The notes: generated by a model from the sequence alone, not told the origin. A DNA stretch of 64,000 nucleotides from JBBRHQ01 sp963840235 (GCA_963840235.1 CAWIYC010000004.1:86371-150370), one strand, 5' to 3'. Positions 31,392 through 40,356 are shown, counted from the stretch's first letter. A program made the numbers and translations.

Positions 31392-31415
31392 ATGTCGCAG
31401 GAGAACGTCGAGATA
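31392..31415 (+). pseudogene. NTF2/SnoaL-like 5' remnant (eight codons)
   Basis: ATG 31392 encodes MSQENVEI, then the sequence becomes unrelated (antisense to the aldolase-like gene's downstream DNA). It marks the break point of a deletion or insertion inside a former family member. Confidence 0.45.
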
Positions 31416-31460
31416 GGACCCGGCGCCGAGGTTCAGCCGGAGCGCGAAGCCGGAGTGCGT

Positions 31461-32369
31461 CTAGACCGAGGTGTAGACGTCGACGAATCGCAGGTAGTTG
31501 TCGGCCACCTGCGCGGCGGCCTCCTCTCGCGACAGGCTGCCGTCGATGAAGGCCTTGAGCGGCTCACCCCAGATCGAGCGGCCGATGGCGAAGCCGACGT
31601 AGCCTTCGACGGGGGCACCCTGGCGAAGCCAGTGGTCAACCTTGTCGTCGTCGGCCCCGCGCCCGAGGACCACGCAGACGACGTCCTCGCGACCCCCCGC
31701 TCTGCATTGGGCCGCTATCCGCTCGCAGTCGGCCCGCTCGTCCACGCCCTCAATCTTCCAGATGTCGGCCTCGACTCCGCAGTCCTGCAGCTCTGCGATC
31801 GCGCGGCACATCAGGTCGGGGCGCAGCTCGGCATCGTAGCGGTCGGAGTCGCCGCCGGCGGAGGTGAGCTGCGCCTCTTCGGCCGGGACCAGCAGCTCGA
31901 AGAGGAACTTACGATCGTGCTCGTGCAGCCACTCCGAAAGGCGCCGGAGCCTCTCCACCTGGCGGCGGTTCATCTCGGCGTCTCCGTCGGGGTTGTAGCG
32001 GACCAACACCTTCGAGAAATCGGGGTCGTAGCGCTCGATATGGGCGCCGAAATCCTCGCCGTAATCGAAGTCGAATTCGTTCTGTCCACTCTTCTCAACC
32101 GGCATCGCGAGCTTGATCCCTCTGGCCTTGGCCTGCTCGGGTACCTGCGTTGGCCCTCCGAACTGCTCATCGACTAGCACGCCGGTGACGGACGGATCGG
32201 CGCCCCGCGAGAGCGCTGCCTCGACGCCCTCGAAGATCAGGTGCTTGCCGTCGGCGAAGCGCTGGGTGTCCTCGGGGGTCGGGTCTCCCTCGACCCCGAA
32301 GCGCTTCGTGAACGACCCGCGGTGGTCGAACGCGAGGATATACAGCTTTCCGTCGTAACCCAGACCCAT
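31461..32369 (-). CDS. DUF2090 protein, 2-deoxy-5-keto-gluconate-6-phosphate aldolase-like
   Basis: A 302-residue TIM-barrel-like protein. LYILAFDHRGSFTKRFGV near the start and GYVGFAIGRSIWGEPL near the end are hallmarks of DUF2090, the C-terminal domain of some IolC proteins linked to inositol breakdown (cleavage of 2-deoxy-5-keto-D-gluconate-6-phosphate). Inner strands show VLVDEQFGGPTQ, AMPVEKSGQNEFDF and DIWKIEGVDERADCE. ATG 32369 has GGAGGG 4 nt upstream. It stands alone, without the kinase domain or other iol genes. Confidence 0.78.
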   Translation of the reverse strand: MGLGYDGKLYILAFDHRGSFTKRFGVEGDPTPEDTQRFADGKHLIFEGVEAALSRGADPSVTGVLVDEQFGGPTQVPEQAKARGIKLAMPVEKSGQNEFDFDYGEDFGAHIERYDPDFSKVLVRYNPDGDAEMNRRQVERLRRLSEWLHEHDRKFLFELLVPAEEAQLTSAGGDSDRYDAELRPDLMCRAIAELQDCGVEADIWKIEGVDERADCERIAAQCRAGGREDVVCVVLGRGADDDKVDHWLRQGAPVEGYVGFAIGRSIWGEPLKAFIDGSLSREEAAAQVADNYLRFVDVYTSV

Positions 32370-32812
32370 CAAACCCTCCAAGTTCAGCTGTTGGTGGCCA
32401 GCCAAGTCTATTCCCCAGGTTCCCCGGGTCAGATGGTCCCGGGAGCATCTGGCTGCGAATGACCCCTGTCCCAACACGTGCCAGACGAGCACATCCCGCC
32501 CGCCTTGAAGATGGCGCTCGAGCTGGTGCCGGGACTGTCGCCGAGAGGCCACCCGGCGGGCGCTGGCTCGACGAGCATCCCGAGACATGGGCGCCCTTAG
32601 CTGACCTGCAGCACTGTTCGCCAGTTCTGGTCGGTCTCGTTGAGGAGCCGCTCGACCGCCGAGCGTGCAAACTCTTGATCCTCAATCGGGTAGCACTCAG
32701 CCTTCCAAGTGTCGCCGCCAGCCGAGCAAGCCGTCGAGGCGAGACCGAGCTTGGCGGCGAAATGGGAGGCAGTCCGGTCGCACCCGACAACGCCGCGCCC
32801 CCAGTTCGCGTT
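32370..32812. other. Intergenic stretch with a possible minus-strand gene tail
   Basis: A minus-strand frame open from 32812 to a TAA at 32597-32599 has protein-like composition (DTWKAECYPIEDQEFARSAV, then RLLNETDQNWRTVLQVS) but no start codon and follows the stop of the gene at 32813 in the same frame. It may be a degraded second gene. Nothing else is seen. Confidence 0.3.
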
Positions 32813-33064
32813 CTACAAGGGCTCGACTGCCGTGATGATGTAGCCGTCTGGCGGCAGGGCTTCCCGCACGCGACCCTCAGCTGCCACAGCGGTGTCGGCC
32901 TCAACCACAGCCTCGATATGACGAGCCTGGACGTCTGACCCCGCACCCTCGATAAACCGGCTGGATGCTGGGCCCCACGTTTGCGAGATATCGGCGTGCC
33001 GCCCCAGGGCTTCACTTGCCCGCTTCAGGTCTGGTCCCTCGACGTTGACCCTGAATGGCGGCAC
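32813..33064 (-). CDS. Small hypothetical protein
   Basis: An 83-residue protein from GTG 33064 (VPPFRVNVEGPDLKRASEAL) ending GYIITAVEPL. The pattern beta - helix - beta - helix - beta resembles short ferredoxin-like proteins; a longer version from 33127 is possible. No ribosome site supports either start and no family is recognised. Confidence 0.4.
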   Translation of the reverse strand: MPPFRVNVEGPDLKRASEALGRHADISQTWGPASSRFIEGAGSDVQARHIEAVVEADTAVAAEGRVREALPPDGYIITAVEPL

Positions 33065-33455
33065 GGTACGGAGTCTAGACCGGAACCAGAGGGATCCAGC
33101 AAACAAGACGCCGGTCCCTCGCTCCAACCTGGCGGCGCGCTCGCCGGAGCGCCGGACTCCCGGCCCTGAGCAGGGGAAGACTGGTCAACGCGTAGCCGAA
33201 GACGAAGGCCAGCGCGACCGCCAGGCCGGGGCTCACGTGCGTGAGACGAACCGCTCTCTCGGCAGGGGCTGTTCTTGCGAGAAGCGCTACCCGGTCGGGT
33301 CACTCGCCCGCCCTCTCAAAGAACCCGAGGGGCCAGTGCTGAAAAACGGCCAGTCCAGCGCAAACGAGCCGGCGTCCGTCGCGTTCTACATGCGCAAGAG
33401 CGTCCCTGCCGCGGTGTCCGATCGAAACTGCGGGGGGGCGCGGCAGGGGACACAG

Positions 33456-33493
33456 GCGGGGAGGCTCCACTCTGCCGGGAGGAGCCTCCCCGC
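33456..33493. terminator. Hairpin GCGGGGAGGCTC / GAGCCTCCCCGC
   Basis: Perfect 12-bp arms at 33456-33467 and 33482-33493 surround a 14-nt loop. No T-run follows. A related hairpin begins 150 bp to the right. Confidence 0.5.
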
Positions 33494-33604
33494 TCGTCCC
33501 CGGCCAGGCGTTGTTCGGCGGCGCAAGTGCGCCCGCCACCGCTTCGTTTGTCCTCTGCGAATCACGACCCCGGCTGCTCGGAAACTCGGTCGGGGTCGAT
33601 AGGC

Positions 33605-33642
33605 GGGGAGGCTCCCTCTTCTCTTGCGGGGGGAGTCTCCCT
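33605..33642. terminator. Hairpin GGGGAGGCTCCC / GGGAGTCTCCC
   Basis: The 5' arm repeats the arm of the hairpin at 33456; the 3' arm pairs with one mismatch. It lies just downstream of the minus-strand NTF2 pair and is flanked on the plus strand by CCTTTT. A transcription end for the NTF2 pair is the likeliest role. Confidence 0.45.
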
Positions 33643-33660
33643 GTCCTTTTCTCGCAGGCG

Positions 33661-34059
33661 CTACTCCGACAGCCCGGCGACTTCGAGGGCTTCTCCACGC
33701 TCTCTGACGCTTTCAATCCGGATCACCCTGCCTCCACGGAAGGTCCAGACATGGAAATAGCGCATGTCCGTCGGGATGCCGCTCCCCTTACCGTCGGCTT
33801 GCTGGTGGACTCCGACCACGACGGTATCCCCGGCCCCGATGAACTCCTCGCCCTCGATCACGGCGTGGTCCCAGTCCTCCAGAAAAACCCGCATGTATCC
33901 GCGAATCTCCTCCGAGCCAAGATACGTCCCGGCGTCCGGGAACTCTGGCCTCAGGACGAGCAACACCCAGGGGTCGAAGAGCTCGGAACCCGCTTGGAAG
34001 CGTCCACGCCCCCACTCTCCATAGATCCGCCGCACGATCTCGACGTTCTCCTGCGGCAT
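33661..34059 (-). CDS. NTF2/SnoaL-like protein (MSxENVE family), member 5
   Basis: A 132-residue protein beginning MPQENVEIVRRIYGEWGRGR and ending ALEVAGLSE. GTYLGSEEIRGYMRVFLEDW and VVVGVHQQADGKGSGIPTDM are typical family core strands. It lies 3 nt downstream of member 6 with the recurrent junction sequence, as in the plus-strand pairs. Confidence 0.82.
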   Translation of the reverse strand: MPQENVEIVRRIYGEWGRGRFQAGSELFDPWVLLVLRPEFPDAGTYLGSEEIRGYMRVFLEDWDHAVIEGEEFIGAGDTVVVGVHQQADGKGSGIPTDMRYFHVWTFRGGRVIRIESVRERGEALEVAGLSE

Positions 34060-34062
34060 CGG

Positions 34063-34470
34063 CTACTCCTCAAGCCCGGCGGCTTCGAGGGCGGACGAAT
34101 GGTCAAGCCAATCCCACGCACTGATGACCTTCCTATCCCGGAAGCGCACGATCGCACTCCAAGCCGAATCGATTTCGACACCACTGCCCTTCCCGCGTAC
34201 GTAGATGTGGCCGAGGACGACCAAGTCCTCGCCGGACATCCGGGCGTCCTCGACCTCTAGTCGATACTCCGACCAGGCCGCTCGTACATTGCCCCAGGCC
34301 AGGCTGACGCCCTCGTGCCCCCGATAGACCGTGTCCCTTCCGTCGGTGCCCTGGGGGAATGCGGGACGCCATTCGGCGTCTGGATGCCACGCTTCCAAGA
34401 AAGCGTTGAGATCGCGGCGGTTCCAAGCGTCGATTGCGCGTTTGACAACCTCGATGTTCTCCCCGGACAT
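34063..34470 (-). CDS. NTF2/SnoaL-like protein (MSxENVE family), member 6
   Basis: A 135-residue protein beginning MSGENIEVVKRAIDAWNRRD and ending ALEAAGLEE. TVYRGHEGVSLAWGNVRAAW and VVLGHIYVRGKGSGVEIDSA are present. The leader GCGCGATACTGCGCAGGGCG before ATG 34470 closely matches those of members 1 and 3. It heads a two-gene operon with member 5. Confidence 0.82.
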   Translation of the reverse strand: MSGENIEVVKRAIDAWNRRDLNAFLEAWHPDAEWRPAFPQGTDGRDTVYRGHEGVSLAWGNVRAAWSEYRLEVEDARMSGEDLVVLGHIYVRGKGSGVEIDSAWSAIVRFRDRKVISAWDWLDHSSALEAAGLEE

Positions 34471-34590
34471 CGCCCTGCGCAGTATCGCGCACGGAAGAAG
34501 GAAGGAGGGGCATGTTCGTGAGGTGCGGGGGCATCTGGTTTGACCCACAGCTCTGAAGCGACTAGGTTGGACTGAACGAGGGGAAGGGCG

Positions 34591-35316
34591 ATGTCCCGAC
34601 TGAGCAGAGGTGGCGACCTGAGGCAGGGCGCATTGAGACTGGGATTGGCCGTGGCGGCCGTCGCTGCGCTTGCGCTCGCCGTCCTGCCGACGACCGCCTC
34701 ACCCCAGGGGAAGATCACCATCAACGGCGCAAGGTCGGGCTCGCACCTGACGCTGAGCTTCAACGACGGGAGCATCCTCGTCGACGGCTACATGGCCGGT
34801 GCGAAAGGGTGCCGCTCGGGGCGCGGTGGCGCCGTCTGTCCCGTCCAGGGAGTGGCCTCGATCGAGATCGACATGGGTTCTGCCAACGACAAGGTCGAGG
34901 TGCACGATCCACTGCCGATCCCACTCACCGCTTATCTGGGCGATGGATCGGACAAGTTCATCGGCAACGATGAGCGCGACACCTGCTATTCGGAGGGCGC
35001 CAGGCGCAACCGCTGCATCGGCGGCGGCGGCGATGACACCTGCATCACCGGGCAGCGAAACAGCGATTGCGTCGGCGGGCCGGGCGATGACTTCTGCAAG
35101 CACGGCGCCGGAAGCGACGGTTGCTGGGGAGACACAGGCGACGACGTCTGTTACATGGGTTCGGGGAAGGACGGGTGCCATGGCGGTCCCGGCAAGGACC
35201 GACTGTATGGAGGGCCTGACCCGGATCAGCTCTATGGCGGCCCCGGTCGCGATTTCTGCGACGGCGGGCCGGGGCTCGGCAAATCCCACGGATGCGAGAA
35301 GGGCCCAGGGCATTGA
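34591..35316 (+). CDS. Secreted RTX-repeat protein with regularly spaced cysteines
   Basis: A 241-residue protein with an N-terminal signal (LRLGLAVAAVAALALAVLP, cleavage after TTASP). Residues 115-235 hold about ten RTX nonapeptides, many carrying one Cys at a fixed place (GGGGDDTCITG, GGPGDDFCKHG, GDTGDDVCYMG). The expected fold is a calcium-bound beta-roll, here possibly reinforced by stacked disulphides. GGGGAAGGG precedes ATG 34591. It is followed by another Cys-rich secreted gene. Confidence 0.8.
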   Translation: MSRLSRGGDLRQGALRLGLAVAAVAALALAVLPTTASPQGKITINGARSGSHLTLSFNDGSILVDGYMAGAKGCRSGRGGAVCPVQGVASIEIDMGSANDKVEVHDPLPIPLTAYLGDGSDKFIGNDERDTCYSEGARRNRCIGGGGDDTCITGQRNSDCVGGPGDDFCKHGAGSDGCWGDTGDDVCYMGSGKDGCHGGPGKDRLYGGPDPDQLYGGPGRDFCDGGPGLGKSHGCEKGPGH

Positions 35317-35365
35317 GCAGACACGGAGCCATGGAGAGCATTCGACGTCGACTGGGGAGGATGAG

Positions 35366-35680
35366 ATGAAGAGAATCGGTTGCCTGGGACTGGTGATTGG
35401 CCTGTTTGCGGCCGGCTATCTTGCGCCGTCAGCCGCCGAGGCCGGATCATCGTGTGGCCGGGCCCACAAGGCAAAGAACATCAAGCACTTCGGCGTCACC
35501 TGCTCGCAGGCGAAGAAGGTGGTTGCCGAGGACGTGAGCCGGCACAAGTGCAGAAGCCGCTGCAGCTTCAAGAAGGTGGGCTACAGCTGGAGTTGTGAGT
35601 CGAGGCCCTCAGGTCTCAACGCGTGCAACGCACACGTAGGCACCAAGCGCTACACCGTCACATTCGTCTACGTGGAGTGA
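35366..35680 (+). CDS. Small secreted cysteine-rich protein
   Basis: A 104-residue protein with signal peptide MKRIGCLGLVIGLFAAGYLA (cleavage near AEA). The mature part has six Cys (SSCGRAH, VTCSQAKKVV, HKCRSRCSF, WSCESRP, LNACNAHVG) and the pattern CxxAKKV, seen in small secreted actinobacterial proteins with a compact disulphide fold. GGGGAGG precedes ATG 35366. It probably shares a transcript with the RTX gene 49 bp upstream. Function unknown. Confidence 0.7.
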   Translation: MKRIGCLGLVIGLFAAGYLAPSAAEAGSSCGRAHKAKNIKHFGVTCSQAKKVVAEDVSRHKCRSRCSFKKVGYSWSCESRPSGLNACNAHVGTKRYTVTFVYVE

Positions 35681-35740
35681 GGGCCGGGTGCGGTCGCCGC
35701 GGCTGAGCCTCTGCCGGCGACCGCAATGCCTGGGGGGCGC

Positions 35741-36514
35741 TCAGACGCCGGCGTGGGCCAGAACCTCGGCCGATGCACCCCGGTGGCGTGCGTACATCTC
35801 GCTCACCCATTCACCCCCGGGACGAGCCTCGAGCTCATCCCGCAACTCCTGCACGGCCGGGACCACCACATCGGGCGAGTAGGGGCGCTCGGGCGGCGCC
35901 AGCAGCGGCGTGAACAGCGCGGCGGCGGTCAGGTCGGCGACGGAGAATCCCTCGCCGACCAGGTAGCCGGAGGGCTGTAGCTCGTCTTCGAGGCGGTCCA
36001 TCGCGGCGACGATCTCGGCCCGCGCCTGGGCTGCGCTGTCATCGTTGACGCTGTAATCGGCGCGGACCAGGCGCGTCGCCACCGGCGCCGTCGCCCGCAG
36101 CAGGCGCTCGCGCGTGGGGCTCGGCTTGGTGAACAGGGCCGCGGCCACCGCGTCGGGGTCGGGCAGCGTGTAGTGCCAGATGAAGCGCCGCACCGATGGC
36201 GCCAGCTCCTCGTCGAAGTACTCCTCGAGCTCCAGCGCCCGGGCGCGGTCGGCTGGGTCCGCCGGGTAGAGATGGGGCTCGGGCCGGTACTCCTCCAGGG
36301 CGGCGATGATCGCGGTGGAGTCGCCGATCCTCCTCCCTTCGAGGTCGAGCACCGGCAGGCGGCGCTGGGCGCCGTGGGTGAGCATCATCGCCCGCATCCC
36401 GTGCAGCCCCGGCATCGGCACGCGGCGCTGGTGCGGGATCTGCTTGTAGTCGAGCGCCCAACGAGCCTTCTCGTTGTAGTGCGACAGCTCGATGTGCCAG
36501 AGGACGATTGCCAC
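35741..36514 (-). CDS. Glutathione S-transferase-fold protein
   Basis: A 257-residue protein. The N-terminal thioredoxin-like domain (VAIVLWHIELSHYNEKARWA, then RLPVLDLEGRRIGDSTAII) has Ser/His at the place of the usual catalytic Ser/Tyr, and the C-terminal helical domain contains SGYLVGEGFSVADLTAAALF (N-capping box). Actinobacteria often lack glutathione and use mycothiol, so the thiol partner is uncertain. GTG 36514 is preferred; a TTG ten codons upstream is possible. Confidence 0.75.
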   Translation of the reverse strand: MAIVLWHIELSHYNEKARWALDYKQIPHQRRVPMPGLHGMRAMMLTHGAQRRLPVLDLEGRRIGDSTAIIAALEEYRPEPHLYPADPADRARALELEEYFDEELAPSVRRFIWHYTLPDPDAVAAALFTKPSPTRERLLRATAPVATRLVRADYSVNDDSAAQARAEIVAAMDRLEDELQPSGYLVGEGFSVADLTAAALFTPLLAPPERPYSPDVVVPAVQELRDELEARPGGEWVSEMYARHRGASAEVLAHAGV

Positions 36515-36560
36515 CCTGCTCCGACCATACACCCCCTCCGGCAACGCGCGGCACTGCTCC

Positions 36561-36854
36561 CTAGTCGGCCCGCCTCCGCAGTGGTATCAGGCCCCAGAGG
36601 CTGACCAGCAGAGCGACGATTCCGACCCCGGTGACAGCCGCTCCGGCCGCCCCCCAACAAAGTAGGTCGGCGATCAGCACCAGAGCCCGGTCATGGCCAG
36701 CGCCAGAAAGCCGAGCCCGGCGATGGCGAAGCTGTTGGCGAGGACGACCAGGTCCTCCTTGCGCTGGCGGGAGGAGCAGCAGGGCCAAGCCGATCAGGAG
36801 GACGATGATTGCGAGCCGCCTCGATCGGGCGGCAGGCAGACCCGCGGGCCGCAC
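36561..36854 (-). pseudogene. Small membrane protein with two compensating frame changes
   Basis: The outer parts (RRLAIIVLLIGLALLLLP and GAAVTGVGIVALLVSLWGLI) share one frame and are membrane helices. Between them a different frame gives RKEDLVVLANSFAIAGLGFL and ALAMTGL, a third helix, while the original frame gives an Arg-rich, implausible segment. Two compensating one-base changes near 36695 and 36770 explain this. Decay or sequencing error cannot be told apart. Confidence 0.45.
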
Positions 36855-36963
36855 CGAAACTCCCCCGCCGATGCCGGGTTATGGTCGCGATGACCGCCGG
36901 CCGCCCGAATTTCGTCCCCTGCTTCCCGACACGGATTTGCGATACATGAAAGAGTGTCCCGCG

Positions 36964-39235
36964 ATGAGAGAGGCGACGCCGAACCGCGTCAGGCCGGCGG
37001 CAGGGAGGGTTCTGGCGGCGGCGATGCTGCTGCTGCTGTGGTGCGCGGTCGTCTCGACCGCCGGAGCCAGCGCCGCCAGCTTCACCGCCCGCGGCAGCGT
37101 CGAGCAGGTGGACGTCACCGGCGCCACGCCGGGGGCCAAATACAGCCTCCTCGACAGCAACGGCAAGGTCGCCGACGCCCGCAAGGCGGGATCGCTCGGC
37201 GGGATCGTCTTCCGGCACGTCGAGCCCGGCTCTGGCTACCGCGTGCGCCAGGGTGGCAAGGGCGGACCGCAGTCGCCCTCCTTCCGGGTTCTGAGCGACC
37301 GCTCGGCGCCGCCGAACACGAACATCTACAACCAGAGCCTGCCGAGCAGCGGCTACGGCTATCTGAGCACGCGTGACGGAACGAAGCTGGCCATCAACGT
37401 CCAGACTCCGGCGGGAAGCGGGCCCTATCCGACCCTGATCGAGTATTCCGGCTACGGCTATGCCGACCCGAGTCACGGCCCTGGGGGTGGCGAGAGCTCG
37501 ACTGCTGCGATCGCCCTCCAACTCGGATTCGCTGTCGTGGACGTCAACATGCGCGGCTCAGGCTGTTCCGGCGGTGCGTTCGACTACTTCGAGCCGCTGC
37601 AGGCCCTCGACGGCTATGACGTGATCGAGACGGTCGCCCGCCAGCCCTGGGCCCTGCATCACAAGGTTGGGATGATGGGCGTCTCCTACGGCGGAATCAG
37701 CCAGCTCTTCGTCGCCGCGACCAGGCCGCCGAGCCTTTCGGCGATCACGCCGCTGTCGGTGATCGACAACACTGCGACAACGCTCTACCCAGGCGGGATT
37801 CTCAACTCTGGCTTTGCCCTCTCGTGGGCGAAGGATCGTGTCCACGACGCGCTGCCCGCGTCGCCCACCGGCGGCCAGGGCTGGGCCTATGACCGCATCC
37901 AGAACGGGGACGCGATCTGCGCGGCGAACCAGGACCTCCACACCGAGGCGGTCGACCTTCTCGCGAAGATCGCATCGCAACCGCTTCTACGTCCCCAAGG
38001 TCGCCGATCCGCTGGCGCCGGAGACGTTCGTCCACAAGATCAAGACGCCGGTATTCCTGGCCTGCCAGTGGACCGACGAGCAGACCGGTGGCCACTGCCC
38101 CAACCTCGCCGACGAGTTCACAGGGACCAATCGCAAATGGTTCACCTTCACCAACGGGGTCCACACCGACTCGCTCGACCCGGTGACGTTCAACCGCTGG
38201 TTCGACTTCCTCAAGATCTACGTCGCGCGTGAGAAGCCTGCCCTCACGGCGGGGCAGAAGGCGCTTTCACCGATCATCTATCAAACGGTGTTCGGGATTC
38301 CCGGGGTGACCCTGCCAGACGATCCGATCCAGACCGAGCCAGACCTGGCCTCCGCACGCACCGCCTTCGAGAAGCTGAAGCCGATACGCATCCTCTTCGA
38401 CAACGGCGCCGGCGGCCTCACAGCGGGCGCGCCCTTCGCAGGATTCGAGCGCTCCTTCTCCCGCTTCCCGCTGCCGAAGACGACGGCCCGCTCCTGGTAC
38501 CTGGGCGGGTTCGGAGTCCTCACCGACCGCAGGCCGAGCAAGTCCGGCGCCGAGGCCTTCACCTGGGACAAGAACGCGCGGCCGCAGACGGACTTCACCG
38601 GCAACACCGGGTCCGGCGACCTCTGGACCGCGATACCCAACTACCAGTGGAGCCAGAGCCCCACCGGCAAGGCCGTCTCCTACGTCAGCTCCCGGATGAA
38701 GTCGAATACGACCGTCGTCGGCGCCGGCGCGGTCGACGCCTGGATCCGCGCCAAGGTCCCCAACGTCGACCTCCAGGTGACCGTCTCCGAGGTCCGCCCC
38801 GACGGCAAGGAGACCTTCGTCCAGAACGGTTGGCTGAAGACCAGCGCCCGCAAGCTCGACCGCAGCAAGAGCACCCTGCTCGAGCCCGTACCCAGCTTCA
38901 CCAAGGCGGACCGTGCCTCGCTGCCGAAGAACCGCTTCACCAAGGTGACGATCCCGCTCTACTACCAGGGTCACGTCTACCGCAAGGATTCCCGCCTCCG
39001 GATCACGATCGCGGCCCCGGACGGCGACCAGCCGGTCTGGGAGTTCGGCAACGCCACCCCCAACAGCCCCACCTCGGTGGCGATCGCGCATACGCCGGAT
39101 ATGCCGTCGCGAGTCGTGCTGCCGGTGATCGGCGGGGTCAACGTCCCGACCGGCCTGCCCCCTTGCCCGGGGATGCGCGGCGAGCCCTGCCGATCCTACG
39201 TGCAGTACCACAACCGCGAGATCGGGCCGCCCTAA
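36964..39235 (+). pseudogene. CocE/NonD-family (X-Pro dipeptidyl-peptidase-like) hydrolase with one frameshift
   Basis: The product would be about 757 residues and secreted (hydrophobic MLLLLWCAVVSTAGASA). The first frame has the alpha/beta-hydrolase core: GSGCSGGAFDYFEP and nucleophile MMGVSYGG. After about 37975 the frame moves by one base and continues with NRFYVPKVADPLAPETF, LACQWTDEQTGGH, FTNGVHTDSL and a C-terminal jelly-roll domain typical of X-Pro peptidases (KVTIPLYYQGHVYRKDSRLR). The total span is 3n+1. If the extra base is real the catalytic His and Asp are lost. Confidence 0.72.
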
Positions 39236-39251
39236 ACCCGGTCCGCCGGGC

Positions 39252-40304
39252 TCACCGGTGTAGCTCGACCAGCCTCTCCGCCTCGGCGTCGAGCTGCCGC
39301 CGCGTCGCCGGGTCGAGGCGCCCGAACGGCTCGACCTTCACCCGCCCCTTCTCGTAGCGCCAGGTCCCCGCCACGCCGCCGTCGACGAGGAACGTCGCCA
39401 CCGACTGCGGCGTCCTCGTGCTGAAGACCTTGCTGCGGTGCTCGTCGGGGAGGATCTGGGTGCGGCGGGCGTGGGCGAGCAGGGTCGCGTCCCAGATCGG
39501 CAGGAATCTGACCGGAGCCGGGGTCTCGGGGTGGGGCAGCGGCGCCCGCGGCAGATCCACCAGCTCCTGGCCCTCGGGGCCGCGGAAGCGGCGCAGCTCG
39601 ATCCGATCCAGCGCGGCCGCCGCCGGGGCCACCGGGACCCCCGCCCAGTCGGCGATCTCGGCCCGGGTGGCTGGGCCGAAGCCGCGCAGGTAGCTGCGGA
39701 CCGTCTCGACCATCGCCGCAGCTTCGCTGACGTCCTCGGGCTCGGGCCCGATCCATTGCCCTGCTTCGGCGAAGAGGTCTGCCCGGCGGCGTTCCCAGGT
39801 CCCGGATGGCGGCACCCGGACAAGATCGGTCCAGATGCTGGCGCCGTTGGTCCCGCGCGACCCGTGGCCGATCAGCTCCCCAACCTCGGCGCGGCCGGCG
39901 AAACCACCGGCGAGGCGCTTGCGGAGGCGCCTGGTGCCGGCGTCCATCTGCTGCGCCGTGGGCTCGCCCTTGGAGTAGTCGAGCCAGCGCTCTCGGCGCA
40001 GCCGCCGCACCGCCGCCGAGAAGCGCCACCAATCCGCCGGCGTGACCAGGTGGATGGTCGCCCGAAGCAGAGTCCCCTGGACCACGGTGCGGCGCTCCAG
40101 TGCCCGCGTCAGCGTCTCGCGCTCGAAGCCCTCGAGCCGCGTCCACAGCCCGATATACATCGAGGGCGCGTACTGCGCCTGGATGCCGCCGATCCGCTCC
40201 AACGCCTTCGGCAGCGAGTAGCGCTTGCGTTCAAGCAGCATCTGGCGTGCCAACAGCGCCCGGTTCAGCTCTTTGGTGGTGAGGGTGCGCTCGGCTTCGG
40301 GCAC
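39252..40304 (-). CDS. Winged-helix DNA glycosylase-like protein (AlkZ/YcaQ family)
   Basis: A 350-residue protein of three tandem winged helices (HTH_42). The catalytic Q-x-Q motif is in IGGIQAQYAPSMYIGLW near residue 41, and TLLRATIHLVTPADWW, GFGPATRAEIADWAGV and RFLPIWDATLLAH are family landmarks. Characterised members unhook interstrand crosslinks or excise alkylated bases. The GTG start at 40304 is divergent from the STAS-like gene. Confidence 0.8.
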   Translation of the reverse strand: MPEAERTLTTKELNRALLARQMLLERKRYSLPKALERIGGIQAQYAPSMYIGLWTRLEGFERETLTRALERRTVVQGTLLRATIHLVTPADWWRFSAAVRRLRRERWLDYSKGEPTAQQMDAGTRRLRKRLAGGFAGRAEVGELIGHGSRGTNGASIWTDLVRVPPSGTWERRRADLFAEAGQWIGPEPEDVSEAAAMVETVRSYLRGFGPATRAEIADWAGVPVAPAAAALDRIELRRFRGPEGQELVDLPRAPLPHPETPAPVRFLPIWDATLLAHARRTQILPDEHRSKVFSTRTPQSVATFLVDGGVAGTWRYEKGRVKVEPFGRLDPATRRQLDAEAERLVELHR

Positions 40305-40356
40305 TCGTTGGACACTAGTCCCCGGGGACGGGACTCTTATCTAGGCTGGGCCCGGG

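Larger units (their letters stand above)
33065..33660. other. Non-coding stretch with two similar hairpins
   Basis: No convincing gene is found on either strand. It contains two related inverted repeats built on GGGGAGGCTCC, at 33456-33493 and 33605-33642, listed separately. Confidence 0.45.
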
